Below are positions 23,213-33,172 of a stretch of DNA of 64,000 nt, in pieces. This DNA comes from Ceratotherium simum simum (taxonomy: Eukaryota; Chordata; Mammalia; Perissodactyla; Rhinocerotidae), in assembly GCF_000283155.1 (NCBI RefSeq), contig NW_004454159.1, positions 15,614,273-15,678,272 on the forward strand, read 5' to 3'. Every line of letters starts with the position of its first letter. Position 1 is the stretch's first letter. The position numbers and the translations under genes were made by a program. The notes beneath the pieces are model-generated. The model did not search any database. It was not told where the DNA came from and saw only the letters and a program-made list of their open reading frames with translations.

Positions 23213-23230
23213 AAATAGTATGGTCTTCAG

Positions 23231-23580
23231 AGAAGAGTTGATTAAAAATGTCAAATGTTTCAAAGTTACTAATAATAGAATTAAACGTTTTAAAGTATTA
23301 GAATTACTTGGAAAAATAAAAACAAGACCAGTTTAAAAAAATATAAGTCCTTCAGAAAAATACCAGTGACAAAGTATTAGAGACTAATAAAGTTTTAAAA
23401 ATGATTAAAGTATGTAAATATGTACCAAGAATAAGTATTTAAATTATGTTATTTTTAATACTGGCTAATCAATGACTTCTAAAAAACTTTTGCTTTAATG
23501 TACACATATGCATGTTATTTTCATTTTAAGGAAATTATACTTAAAAATAACTTTGAGTAAAAGTACTTTATAAATCCACC
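23231..23580 (+). repeat. Unassigned repeat copy B, right part
   Basis: It resumes homology with 9720-10065 after the ERE: TCCTTCAGAAAAATACCAG, TGCTTTAATGTACACATATGCATGTTATT and TTTATAAATCCACC match copy A in order. Homology fades near 23580-23620. Confidence 0.66.
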
Positions 23581-23620
23581 CATAAATAAAAGGAATTTCT
23601 CAGTCAATAAATAAATATTT

Positions 23621-24649
23621 TAAATTAAATTATTTCCATTATTTTAGCACCCTTTTTTACTTTCTAAAGTGCCCTGGTGTAGACAATAAATTATATAGTG
23701 ACCGTTATAAAGGGGCAATGTCCTTGAGACTTTTTGTATATGACATTTGCTCTCAAAGAAAGTAAAAGTACAGTCTTTAACAATGGGTTATTTTTTTTGT
23801 TTCTTGTCTGGATATTTCTCACTCCCAGGAATCGCAGCTCTCTATGGGAGCACAGACATTCTCTGTCTCGTTTACTGCATTAGGCTGAGCATTTAGAATA
23901 GTGCCAAAATATAGTAGAGGCTGACTAACAAATTCTCAGAAAAATGTTTCTTTGTTATGGGATAAGTGCATTTTCATCACGACTAATGGAAATTTGCATT
24001 CCCACGGCATCCATTTATTCAAAATTATAAATGAAATTACTTTTATTTGTGTTTGGTCATGGCAATAAAATGAATTTTACCGTATGTTGTTACATTTTAA
24101 AAAGCTATTTTTGTATTATATATTTACCATAGAAGAAATATTTATACTCAAGAGTTTCAAAAACTCAGTATTAAAAGATTCATTTTTAAATACAGCCAGA
24201 ATATCCCCTAAAACAATAGCACTACAATTTTATGTCCTCAGAATTTATTGCAATGTCCAGTGTGAAATACAAATTACCCCAAGTATCAAGAGCATTTATG
24301 TTCAAGTGAGGTCAGATTAACATTAACTTCTGGGACATTCACTGCTACCACCGCCATGCTTCCAAACTACATAGTGCAGGATTTTCATCCCTACAATTTA
24401 AAAAATTATATATCACTTACTATACAAGCAGGACTTTTAGCTCCATCTCTTTCACATAGGTTTTATTTTATTTTATTGTGTTTTCTTTCCAAAAGGCAAA
24501 TTCTTCAAGTTTTGCTTGGTCTGCCTAACATAATTGATTGTTTTGCATTAATATATATTTACCTCATTAGTCAGCAGTATTATAAACTTGTAAATTAGTT
24601 ATTAGCATATTACAATGATTTTGTGTTTTTAATGAGTGGCCAGAAGCAT
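23621..24649. other. Non-coding DNA, weak L2 trace
   Basis: Around 23835-23945, GGGAGCACAGACATTCTCTGTCTCG, then AGAATAGTGCC, faintly recalls an L2 3' end. The frames at 24084-24320 and 24356-24598 have no recognisable motif. Confidence 0.4.
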
Positions 24650-24900
24650 GTGCAATCAAAAATCACCTAATTCTTTTCTAAGAAATGAGATTTTTTTTTT
24701 TTGAACCTGGATTTCAGTCCCTGGAAGTAGTGAACTATGAGGCCAATATCCAATAAAAGACAGAATCCCCATAAGGTGATCCCAGGATTTTGGTCTGCTT
24801 TTCTCCTGCTGACATCTGATAATTCCAGAAGAGGAAGCCAATAGATTAAGAAGCTAAGCAGTGCTTTTGATAGCCTTTGGGGGCCAGGGAGACAGAGAAT
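24650..24900 (+). mobile_element. L1M 5'-region fragment
   Basis: Collinear with 26335-26535: GAACTATGAGGCCAATATCC against GAAGCCAAAATCC, GACAGAATCCCCATAAGGTGA against GGCAGAACCTCAGTGAGGTGA, then AGAAGCTAAGCAGTGCTTTTGATAGCC against AGAAGCTAAACAGTTGAGCTG. Both are old L1M 5' UTR-like sequence in the same orientation. Confidence 0.6.
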
Positions 24901-25749
24901 TATTATTAGTTTCCCTAAGAAATTTTACTGTTCAGCAGATGATAGACCTATACCTTTAGCTCATCTGTTAAGAATATTTGATCAATATCATTTTGTATTA
25001 CAACTATGTTTTTATATATATCATATTAACTTTTTCCCTTTTGAGTATCATTAAGAAGTGGTACATTTTCACAGTCTCAATTTGTTCCAATTAGCCATAA
25101 TTATTACTCTCTTTTTGAGTCTCACTTTTTACCAATCTAGCTAATGGAAATGCCTTAAAGCTGCTTTCTTTCAACACTAACCCCAGACATTTTAAAAGCA
25201 TTTTTGCTCTCTGGCAATAGAATATTTCAAACACTTTTTACTTTTCATGTTTCCCTGGCCAAAGACATGAAATCAACTATTCTTCAAGTAATACTTTTAA
25301 TGTAGAGTGGAACAGAGTCTAAAATACGAATAACATATATTTTCCTCCATATTAACTGCTGACGTTGACACCCTGATATTGGGTCTCTTTGGTGACAGTG
25401 CTGAAAAATACACTTCTTACTAAAATAGTGAGCAAACATAGATATTTCCTAATTAACTCTAACTACTAAAACACTTAATTTTTTTGGATATACAATTTTA
25501 AGTAATTTTTCTACATTGTATCTTTTTAATTTTGACCATTCTCTGAAGCTTTAATTTCTCCCAATTCTCATTAGAGTTTACACTAACCATACACACACAT
25601 AACTTTCCACTACACTGGATTCAGCCCAGGCTCAAACTGATATCTCTGCTGACAGCACAGGAACAAAAGATCTGTGAATAATTAATTAGGATATTAACTT
25701 ATTTTTACTATTAGGTCAAAACCAGGTTTACTAATATAATTATTGCTAT
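24901..25749. other. Non-coding DNA
   Basis: AT-rich. No gene or confident repeat is recognised. Confidence 0.45.
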
Positions 25750-25763
25750 AAAAAGTTTAGCCC

Positions 25764-26006
25764 CGGGCCAGCCCGGTGGCATAGTGATTAAGTTTGGCAT
25801 GTTCTGCTTCGGTGGCCCAGGGTTCGTGGGTTTGGATCCCAGGCACAGACCTATACTACTCACCAAGCCATGCTGTGACAGTGACCCACATACAAAATAG
25901 AGGAAGATTGGCACAGATATTAGCTCAGGGCTAATCTTCAAGCAAAAAGAGGAGGATTGGCAACAGGTGTTAGCTCAGAACCAATCTTCCTCACCACCCC
26001 CCCAAA
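25764..26006 (+). mobile_element. ERE-type SINE, copy 8, with 14-bp TSD
   Basis: Starts CGGGCCAGCCCGGTGGC. The perfect duplication AAAAAGTTTAGCCC lies at 25750-25763 and 26007-26020. It has a GGTTTGGATCC B-box and two terminal modules. Confidence 0.96.
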
Positions 26007-26224
26007 AAAAAGTTTAGCCCTACTCAAAATTATGGACATCTATGGCCAATTATCATTTTTAACATCTCTGATTTTGTTCATTTCTCTAATAATATTTTCT
26101 TCATGTCCTTACCTTAAACTAGAATTTATAGTGGTTTTTTGCTTCTGGTCAAATAAAATTTAATTATTTCAGCTAGCATTTAATTTTATTTTCATCAAAG
26201 GGATATGTGTACTTACATAAAAAG

Positions 26225-26920
26225 GTGAGAATGAGAATGGAAATTCCTTTTCCAATAATCACAAGCAAGGGAATTTAGACCAACAGTCCCAGTGAGAACA
26301 ATTATTAGCTGGACAAAATATTAAAAATGTCTGCTTGAAGGTATTGGAGAGCTAACAAGGCAGTGAAGAATTTTGAAGCCAAAATCCAAAAGAAGGCAGA
26401 ACCTCAGTGAGGTGAGTTCAACATTTGGAGCTGCATTTCTCCAAATATTGTTTGCTGAATTGAAAAGAGGAGTTGAGAAGCTAAACAGTTGAGCTGTAAT
26501 TTTGACAACCTTTGTGCTGGTCAAAAAAAGGAGTCAGAACATACCAAAAGGAGGCACCTAGTGTGTCTCTACTCTCTGTTCTGGGATGCCAAAAGACAAT
26601 ATCTTGAGAATAAGAGTACATTTGGAAGCATACTGGCTCTACGATTTTGACTTGCTGGTACTCTTAGCCACCTGACAGAAACAAATAAACTCCTTTCTGA
26701 AGGAAGCACATTATCCAAAGCTTAAAGTTATTTCTACACTTTGTTTTCATATTTGATGTCTGACTATCATTCAAAACTAAAGTGGCATATGAGGAATAAA
26801 ACAATAGCATAAATATAAACCAAGAGAAACAACAGACAATAAAAATCAATGCTGAAGGAGTACAGATAATGAGAGTTTAAGACATATAATTAAAATAAAT
26901 GTATTTATCTCAAGGAGATT
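26225..26920 (+). mobile_element. L1M composite, 5' UTR-like segment
   Basis: Start of a long plus-strand L1M-type element. Landmarks are ACATTTGGAGCTGCATTTCTCC, GCATACTGGCTCTACGATTTTGACTTGCTGG, CACCTGACAGAAACAAATAAACTCC, then CTTTGTTTTCATATTTGATGTCTGAC. It runs into ORF1-like sequence after an ERE inserted on the opposite strand. Confidence 0.8.
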
Positions 26921-27193
26921 TTTTTTTAATAAATGTTTCTTTTTTTTTTTTGAGGAAGGTTGGCCCTGCACTAACATCTCTTGCTAATCTTCCTCTTTTT
27001 CTCCCCCCCCCCCCAAGCCCCAGTACATAGTTGTGTATCATAGTTGTAGAGTTGTAGCTTTTCTATATGGGATGCCACCTCAGCATGGCTTGATGAGCAG
27101 TGAGCAGGTCAGTGCCCAGGATCTGAACCAGTGACCCCTGGGCTGCCAAAGCAGAACGTGTGAACTTAACCACTATGCCACCAGGCCGGCCCC
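26921..27193 (-). mobile_element. ERE-type SINE, copy 9, the only minus-strand copy
   Basis: The plus strand begins with T runs and ends in CCACCAGGCCGGCCCC, so the SINE head is at 27193. The duplication CAAGGAGATT lies at 26911-26920 and 27194-27203. A C run (near 27003-27014) corresponds to an internal G-rich stretch. It interrupts the L1M at its ORF1 start. Confidence 0.95.
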
Positions 27194-27203
27194 CAAGGAG
27201 ATT

Positions 27204-27640
27204 CAAAAAAACAAAATAAGACTTACAGGAGAAACCCAAAAAAACAAAAAAGTCTAAATTCTAGAACTGAAAAACACAAACTCAGAAGTAAATATACTCT
27301 AAATTTGGGTTTAACAGCATATTAGAAAAATAATTAGTCACTTACTGGAAGATGTGTCATAAGAAAATTTCCAGAAGTAAGTACAGAGAGATTTTCAAAA
27401 AAGAAAAAGAAAAATACTGAAAAAGAGCAGAAGACCCAGGGGATACGAGAAAAATACAATATACGTGTGTGTGCAATTAGAGTGGCAGAAAGAGAGGAGA
27501 CAGAGGACGGGTAGGAAGAAGATTGGAAAAGAAACGGTAGAGAATTTTCAAAATTGAAGAAAAAAAAAAATCAAGCCACGGTTGCAGAGAACAACATGCA
27601 GTAAACAGACTAAATCAAAGAAAAACACATTGGACTTCCA
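27204..27640 (+). pseudogene. L1M ORF1-like remnant, first module
   Basis: AAATTCTAGAACTGAAAAACACAAACTC, GGGTTTAACAGCATATTAG, then AAACGGTAGAGAATTTTCAAAATTGAAG, match the order of L1M ORF1 coding sequence (coiled coil into the RNA-binding part). Stops and indels destroy the frame. ORF1p is the L1 RNA-binding chaperone. Confidence 0.65.
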
Positions 27641-28930
27641 CTGCCAGCCAGAATCACCAAACAGTGTGAAACAAGTTAAAAATCAAACACAGTATATTAG
27701 ACATTAGGTAATAAAGGACAATAATTCCTGAGAGGCAGGAAATAAAAGAACCGAGGCCTACAAATGTCAGAGTTTACTTTCTGAAGAGAGTTTTCCAGGC
27801 CATACACTAGGAGTGGGAATTTAGTAGGATCTTGGTTTCCTGAGGTGAGGAGACAGAGCTGTGAGTCCAGGGAGTCCTAGATAGCTATAGCATTTGAGCA
27901 GAATCCCAGAGACAAGATGGCTGCACCAATAGAGCCTCTGGAGACCTGCAGAGGTTCCCCCTCAAGTCTTCAGCTGAGGATTGATCAGCATATGTGTGTG
28001 AGGAAATATCTGAATAAAGAGAGAGCCACTGGGAAAAAAGTAGAGAGACTAAGCTCTGGGCTTACTCCAGCCAAAGTGATAAGCTTCATATACAAAAATA
28101 TATGAAATACAAAAATACAATAAAAAAATATGCAGCAACAAACAAGATAAAATTCACAACGTCTAGCACCCAATAAGAAATTACCAGACAGGCAAAGAAA
28201 AAGGAAAATATGATTGACAATAAAGAGAAAAATCAATCAAAAGAAACTGACAGAAATAACACAGATGATAGAACAAGTAGACAAGAATATTAGAATGATT
28301 TTATAACTGTACTCCATATCTTCAAAAATCTATAGGAAATACTGACTTGTTAAAAAGAGATAAGAAAAAGACTCAAGTTGTACTTTTAGAGATGGAAATG
28401 ATAATGTCAAAGATAAAAAATATACACTGGCTGTGATTAATAGCAGATTGAACGTTGAAGCCAAAAAGATTAGTGAACTTGAAAACCAATAACTACACAA
28501 AATGAAACACAGGGAGAAAACAACTAAAAATAAACAAACAGCGTGAGTGAGCTGCTGGACAACTTCAAGTTCCCTCATATACATGTGCCTGGAGTTCATG
28601 AGGAAGAGGTGAGAAATAGGTTAAAAAACATAGTTGAAGAAATAATAGTTGAAAAATTTTCAAATTTGATAGAAAAAAAAGATCCAAAATCTTAAATAAT
28701 CACAAGCACAAGAAGCAAACGAAACTAAATCAAGGCACATCATAATCAAACTGCTTAAAGCTAGTGGCCTAGAAATAATCTTAAAACCAACGGGAGGGAA
28801 AAAATACACTATGTAAAGATGAAAAGAAATATATATGATAGTATATTTCTCATTGGAAACAATGCAAGCCAAAAAACAGCAGGATAACATCTTTAAAGTA
28901 TTGGGTGGGGTGCGGGGGGAGGACTTGTCT
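27641..28930 (+). mobile_element. HAL1-like leader and second ORF1-like module
   Basis: Near 27850, CAGAGCTGTGAGTCCAGGGAGTCC, then TAGATAGCTATAG, parallels the HAL1 leader at about 12965-13000. 28140-28930 then repeats ORF1-like sequence: GATTAATAGCAGATTGAAC, GAGCTGCTGGACAACTTCAAG and CACATCATAATCAAACTGC, which has counterparts in the HAL1 at 13434-13760. This is therefore a second ORF1 module inside the same L1M stretch, either a nested HAL1 or a recombinant. Confidence 0.6.
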
Positions 28931-29636
28931 ACCTAGACTTATATTTCCAGCAAGTATTTTTTAAAATTAAGGAAAACTAAGGCTTTTCATCATACAAAAT
29001 CCAAAAGAATTATCACCAAAAGACCTGTACTTCAAGAAATATTTAAAAGTGTCCTTCAGGCAGAAGGAAAATGATACTAGATGAAAATATGAATCTACAC
29101 AAAGTAAGAGTGAACACTATAAATGGTAACTCCATGGGTATAAATAAAATATATTTTTCTTATTACTTAAATATTTTTTAAAGATAGCTTAAGAGTTTAA
29201 AGCAAAAGGAATAACAATGCAGGGTTTACAACACATGGAGGAGTAAAATTCATGACAAGAATAGTGCAAAAGCCAGGCAAGGAGAAATGGATACACCCTG
29301 TTGTCAGGTCCTTATATATGAAGTGGCATAACATCACTTGAAGGCTGATTGTGATAAATTAGTGATATATGCTATATAATCCTAAAACAATGACTAGCAT
29401 AATACCAAAAAGAATTATCACTAATAAGATAACAAAGGAGAAATAGAATAATAAAAAATAATAATTAATTCAAAAGAAGGCAGAGAAGAACTAAAGGGAA
29501 CAAGAATAGATGGGAAATAGAAAATTAACAGCAAGGTGGTAGATTTAAACCCAATCATAGCAACAATCACATTAAATGTGAATAGTCTAATCACTCAAAT
29601 TAAAAAGCAAGGATTGTCAAACTGGATAAAAAGTGA
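28931..29636 (+). mobile_element. L1M ORF1-ORF2 intergenic region and ORF2 start
   Basis: CCTTCAGGCAGAAGGAAAATGATAC and the long A-rich inter-ORF text are typical of L1M. The ORF2 N-terminus is visible at 29536-29636: TITLNVNSL corresponds to the endonuclease start, followed by LSNWIKS, where the ERE inserts. Confidence 0.8.
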
Positions 29637-29880
29637 CAGGTGCATCGGGCCCCATGGCCTAGTGGTTAAGTTCAGCACTCTCCACTTCGGTGGCCTGGGT
29701 TCAGTTCCTGGGCGCAGACCTACACTACTCATCAGCGGCCATGCTGTGGTGGCGACCCACATACAAAATAGAGGAATATTGGCACAGATGTTAGCTCAGG
29801 GCAAATCTTCCTCAAGCAAAAAGAGGAAGATTGGCAATGGATGTTAGCTCAGCAAATCTTCCTCAGCAGAAAAAAAAAAA
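29637..29880 (+). mobile_element. ERE-type SINE, copy 10, inside L1 ORF2
   Basis: GGGCCCCATGGCCTAGTGG head, degenerate B-box, two terminal modules and a poly-A tail. The flanks AAAAAGTGAC and AAAAAGGTGAC suggest the target-site duplication. It splits the endonuclease reading frame of the L1M. Confidence 0.92.
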
Positions 29881-30829
29881 AAGGTGACTCTCAACCATAT
29901 GCTACCCAAGAAACACTCTATAAATATAAAACCACAAAGAAGTTAAAAAAAAATGGATGGAAAAAGACATTCAATGCTAAGCTAACGCTAATCAAAGTAG
30001 AGTAGAGAGGCTATATTAATATCAAAGTAGATTTTAGAGCAAAATATTACCTGGGAAAAAGAAAGTCATTTCATAATGATAAATGTGGTAATTTATCAAG
30101 AGGACATAATTTTAAACATTTATGTATCTGATAACAGAGCTTCAAAATACATGAAGCAGAAACTGATAGAACCGCAAGGAGAAATAGACAAATCCACATT
30201 TATATGTCAGAGATTTTAATAGTTCTCTTTCAATAATTGATAGAATAAATCGACAGAAAATCAGTAAAGTTGAATGGCACTTCAACTAACTTAAACTAGT
30301 TGATAGCTATAAAATACTCCCCCAACAATAGAATATAGTTTGTTTTCAACTATACATGGAATATTTACCAATTAAACCATAACCAAGTCTCAATAAATTT
30401 TAGATAATTCAGGTCATACAATGTATGTCCACTGACCAAAGTAGAATTAAATAAGATACCAATAACAAAAAGATATCCCCAAATATTTAGAAACTAAATT
30501 GCTTCTCAATAACCCATGGGTCAAAGAAGATATCAAAAGTGAAATGAGAAAGTATTTTAAAGTGAATGAAAATAAAAACAGAACACATCAAATTTTGTGT
30601 AATGCTGTTAAAGCAGCATTTAGAGAGAAATTTATAGGATGAACCACATATTGATATGTAAAGAGGTATTAAAACTATGCCTTTCAGCTTCTACCTTAAT
30701 AAACAAAAAACGTACAAATGAAATCCAAAATAAGCATAAAAAAATGAAAGGATAAATATTAGACCAGAAATCAATAAAATAGAAAACAGAAAATCAATCA
30801 ATAAGTGAAAACAAAAGTTGTCTGTTTTA
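29881..30829 (+). pseudogene. L1M ORF2 endonuclease-domain remnant
   Basis: It continues ORF2 after the ERE. AGAGGACATAATTTTAAACATTTATG, GCAGAAACTGATAGAACCGCAAGGAGAAATAGACAAATCC and AATAACCCATGGGTCAAAGAAG encode the middle and end of the AP-endonuclease-like domain. The frame is broken. It then reads into a GAAAACAGAAAATCAAT-type linker at 30780. Confidence 0.85.
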
Positions 30830-30878
30830 CTTCATTTTTTTTTTAATTTTTTGTTTATTGCAGTAACATTGGTTTATA
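30830..30878 (-). mobile_element. 49-bp L1 micro-insertion with 17-bp TSD
   Basis: A T run followed by GCAGTAACATTGGTTTATA matches the extreme 3' end of the young L1 also seen at 20599. The flanks AAAAGTTGTCTGTTTTA (30813-30829) and AAAAGTTGTTTGTTTTA (30879-30895) differ at one base, so they form a 17-bp target-site duplication cut into the L1M ORF2. Confidence 0.8.
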
Positions 30879-30895
30879 AAAAGTTGTTTGTTTTA

Positions 30896-31080
30896 AAGAA
30901 CAATGTAATTGATACGGCTGTCATACCTAAAATTGCACATACATTTTTGACACAAAACCCCACTGCTAGCAATTGCCCTATGACTATACTCACGAATTTT
31001 TGCCAGGATTTATATGATCATTTTAGCATTGTGCATAATAGCAAATAATTGTAAACAACCAAAGTAATCACATCTATTAT
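30896..31080 (+). mobile_element. L1M 3' remnant after internal deletion
   Basis: AAAGAACAATGTAATTGATA continues the ORF2 linker. From about 30950, CCCACTGCTAGCAATTGCCC and GCATTGTGCATAATAGCAAATAATTGTAAACAACC is L1 3' UTR text. The whole reverse transcriptase domain is missing. Confidence 0.6.
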
Positions 31081-31329
31081 AATTATTGAGATGTTTGGAT
31101 ATATTCTGACACTTTATTTTATGTTTATGATATGATTTTAATTTTTCTTGTTGTTTTCAACTTCCCTGTTGTTTACTACACCTAACGAGGTTTTCTTGAT
31201 TCTTCTTCTTCTGGTTACCTTGAAATTATAAACTCTATTTCTTAAGTTTTATTGATCACTTGAATTTCCAGTAAACTTATTTAAGCATATTTTTTATCAC
31301 TGTAGTCAGACATTGACCTCCCACTGAAA

Positions 31330-32225
31330 CAGACAAGATCTTTAGCACCTTCAAATATAACGTTATACATCTCAAACATAACATGTTAAATACTAAACTC
31401 TGGGTTACCTCTCACTTAAATCTGCTTCTCCCTGGTATTCCCCATCTCAATAAATACCACCACTATCCTCCTCGTTGCTTGAACCAAAAATCTAGGTATC
31501 ACCCCGAAAGCCACCACCTTGGTCCAAGACATCATCACTCTTGCCTAAGACTATTGTCATAGACCCTTCACTGGTCTTCCGTCTCCCCCTTTGCCCTTCT
31601 TCAGTTCCTTTTTGACAGAGCTTATATAGAGATCTTGTGAAAAATGAAAACCAGATGATGCCACCTTCTGGGTAAAACCTTTAATGACATCTCACTGATC
31701 AGAAAAATAATCCAGACTATATTGTTCTACAAGAGGCTTCTTGCAAGGGACCCTGCCTCACAAGACATCATTCTTTTCCTTTCTCATTATGCTGCAGTCA
31801 CTCTGGTTTCCTTTGGGATTCCTCAAAGCTTGCTCCCCACTCCCCCATATACCACGTGCATTTTCTTACTATTCTTCTGCTTGGAATACTGTTCCTTATA
31901 ACTTTTCATACGTCTGGCTCATTCTCCTCCTTCAGGTTTCAACTCAAAATTCACATCCTCACAGAGACCTTTTTGATCACTCTGTATAAAGTGACTCCCT
32001 TGTTACTTTTAGTTTCTCACTTGCATTTTAATCTTTCATAGCACTTAATATAATCTGTATTTTACTTTGTTTGCTTGTTTATTGTTTGTTTCCTCTGTAA
32101 GAATTCTAGCTCTTTGATGCCTAAGACCTTGTTTGGTTTGTTCACTTCTGCATATCTCATGCCTAGATGAGTGCTTATCATGTCATATAGACTCATTAAT
32201 GTATGTATTAGCTGAATGAACTGAT
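31330..32225 (+). mobile_element. L2 LINE fragment, about 0.9 kb
   Basis: Collinear L2 landmarks: CTTCACTGGTCTTCCGTCTCCC, AGCACTTAATATAATCTG, TTGTTTGTTTCCTCTGTAAGAATTC, then GCTGAATGAACTG at the 3' end. It is among the longest L2 pieces here. The short frames inside it (31741-32041) are not genes. Confidence 0.8.
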
Positions 32226-32596
32226 TTATAAAGAGAGAATTATAATGATTAATATAGGTAGCTAGCTTGAATTGCTTAAACAATTGTGAAACTAGTTTCC
32301 ACAACAGGCTTTTTTATGAATGAGAAAGATGAATTTTGACTCCGTAATTGCACTTTTTTTTAGGTAAGTAGATGGGGAGTAGGCACTTAAGATGAAGCCT
32401 TTAAAGTTGCTAAAGTAAGGGATGACTTATACTGGTAGGGTTACCAAACGCATCTGCCTTTTCTATTTTCTCTATTTTCATTTTGTTATTACCTCAGGCT
32501 CTGACTTGTTACCTTCTCTGTATCTCAATGCCCAATGAGGCAGATGCCCACCTTGTTTAGTTTATTGTATTCTCATTTGAGCTTCAGTTTCCTAAA
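32226..32596. other. Non-coding DNA
   Basis: Nothing recognisable between the L2 and the L1 fragment. Confidence 0.45.
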
Positions 32597-33172
32597 GCCA
32601 GATAAGAACACTACAAGAAAATAAAACCACAGGCCAATATCCCTAACGAATATAGATGCAAAAATTCTCAAAAAAATATTAGCACACCGAATTCAACACA
32701 TATTAAAAGGATCATATACCATTACCAAGTGGGATTTATCCCTGGGATAGAAGGGTGGTTCAACATACACAAATCAATAAATGTGATATAAATATTAATA
32801 GAATGAAAGATAAAAATCATATTATCATCTCAACAGATGCAGAAAAAGCATTTGACAAAATACCACATCCTTCATGATAAAAACTCTCAACAAATTGGGT
32901 ATAGAAAGAACCTCAACATAATAAAGACCATTTTCAACAAACCCACAGTTAACATCATACTCAACAGTGAAAGATTGAAAGCTTTCCTTTAAGATCAGGA
33001 ACAAGACAAGGGTATCCACTCTCACCACTCTTATTAAACAAAGTACTGCAAATCGTAGCTAGAGCAATTAGGCAAGACAAAGAAATAAAAGGATCCAAAT
33101 CATAAAGGAAGAAGTAAAATTGTCATTTGCAGATGATATGATTTTATATACAGAAAATCCTAAAGCTTGAGC
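32597..33172 (+). pseudogene. L1 ORF2 reverse transcriptase fragment, FADD box present
   Basis: CCAGATAAGAACACTACAAG opens the fragment. RT motif A ([17 protein letters not shown]) lies near 32827-32862 and the catalytic FADD at 33126-33137. The two motifs are in different frames: the distance between their key codons is 296 bp, not a multiple of three. A net frameshift therefore inactivates it. The fragment has no ORF1, endonuclease or 3' UTR. Confidence 0.9.
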
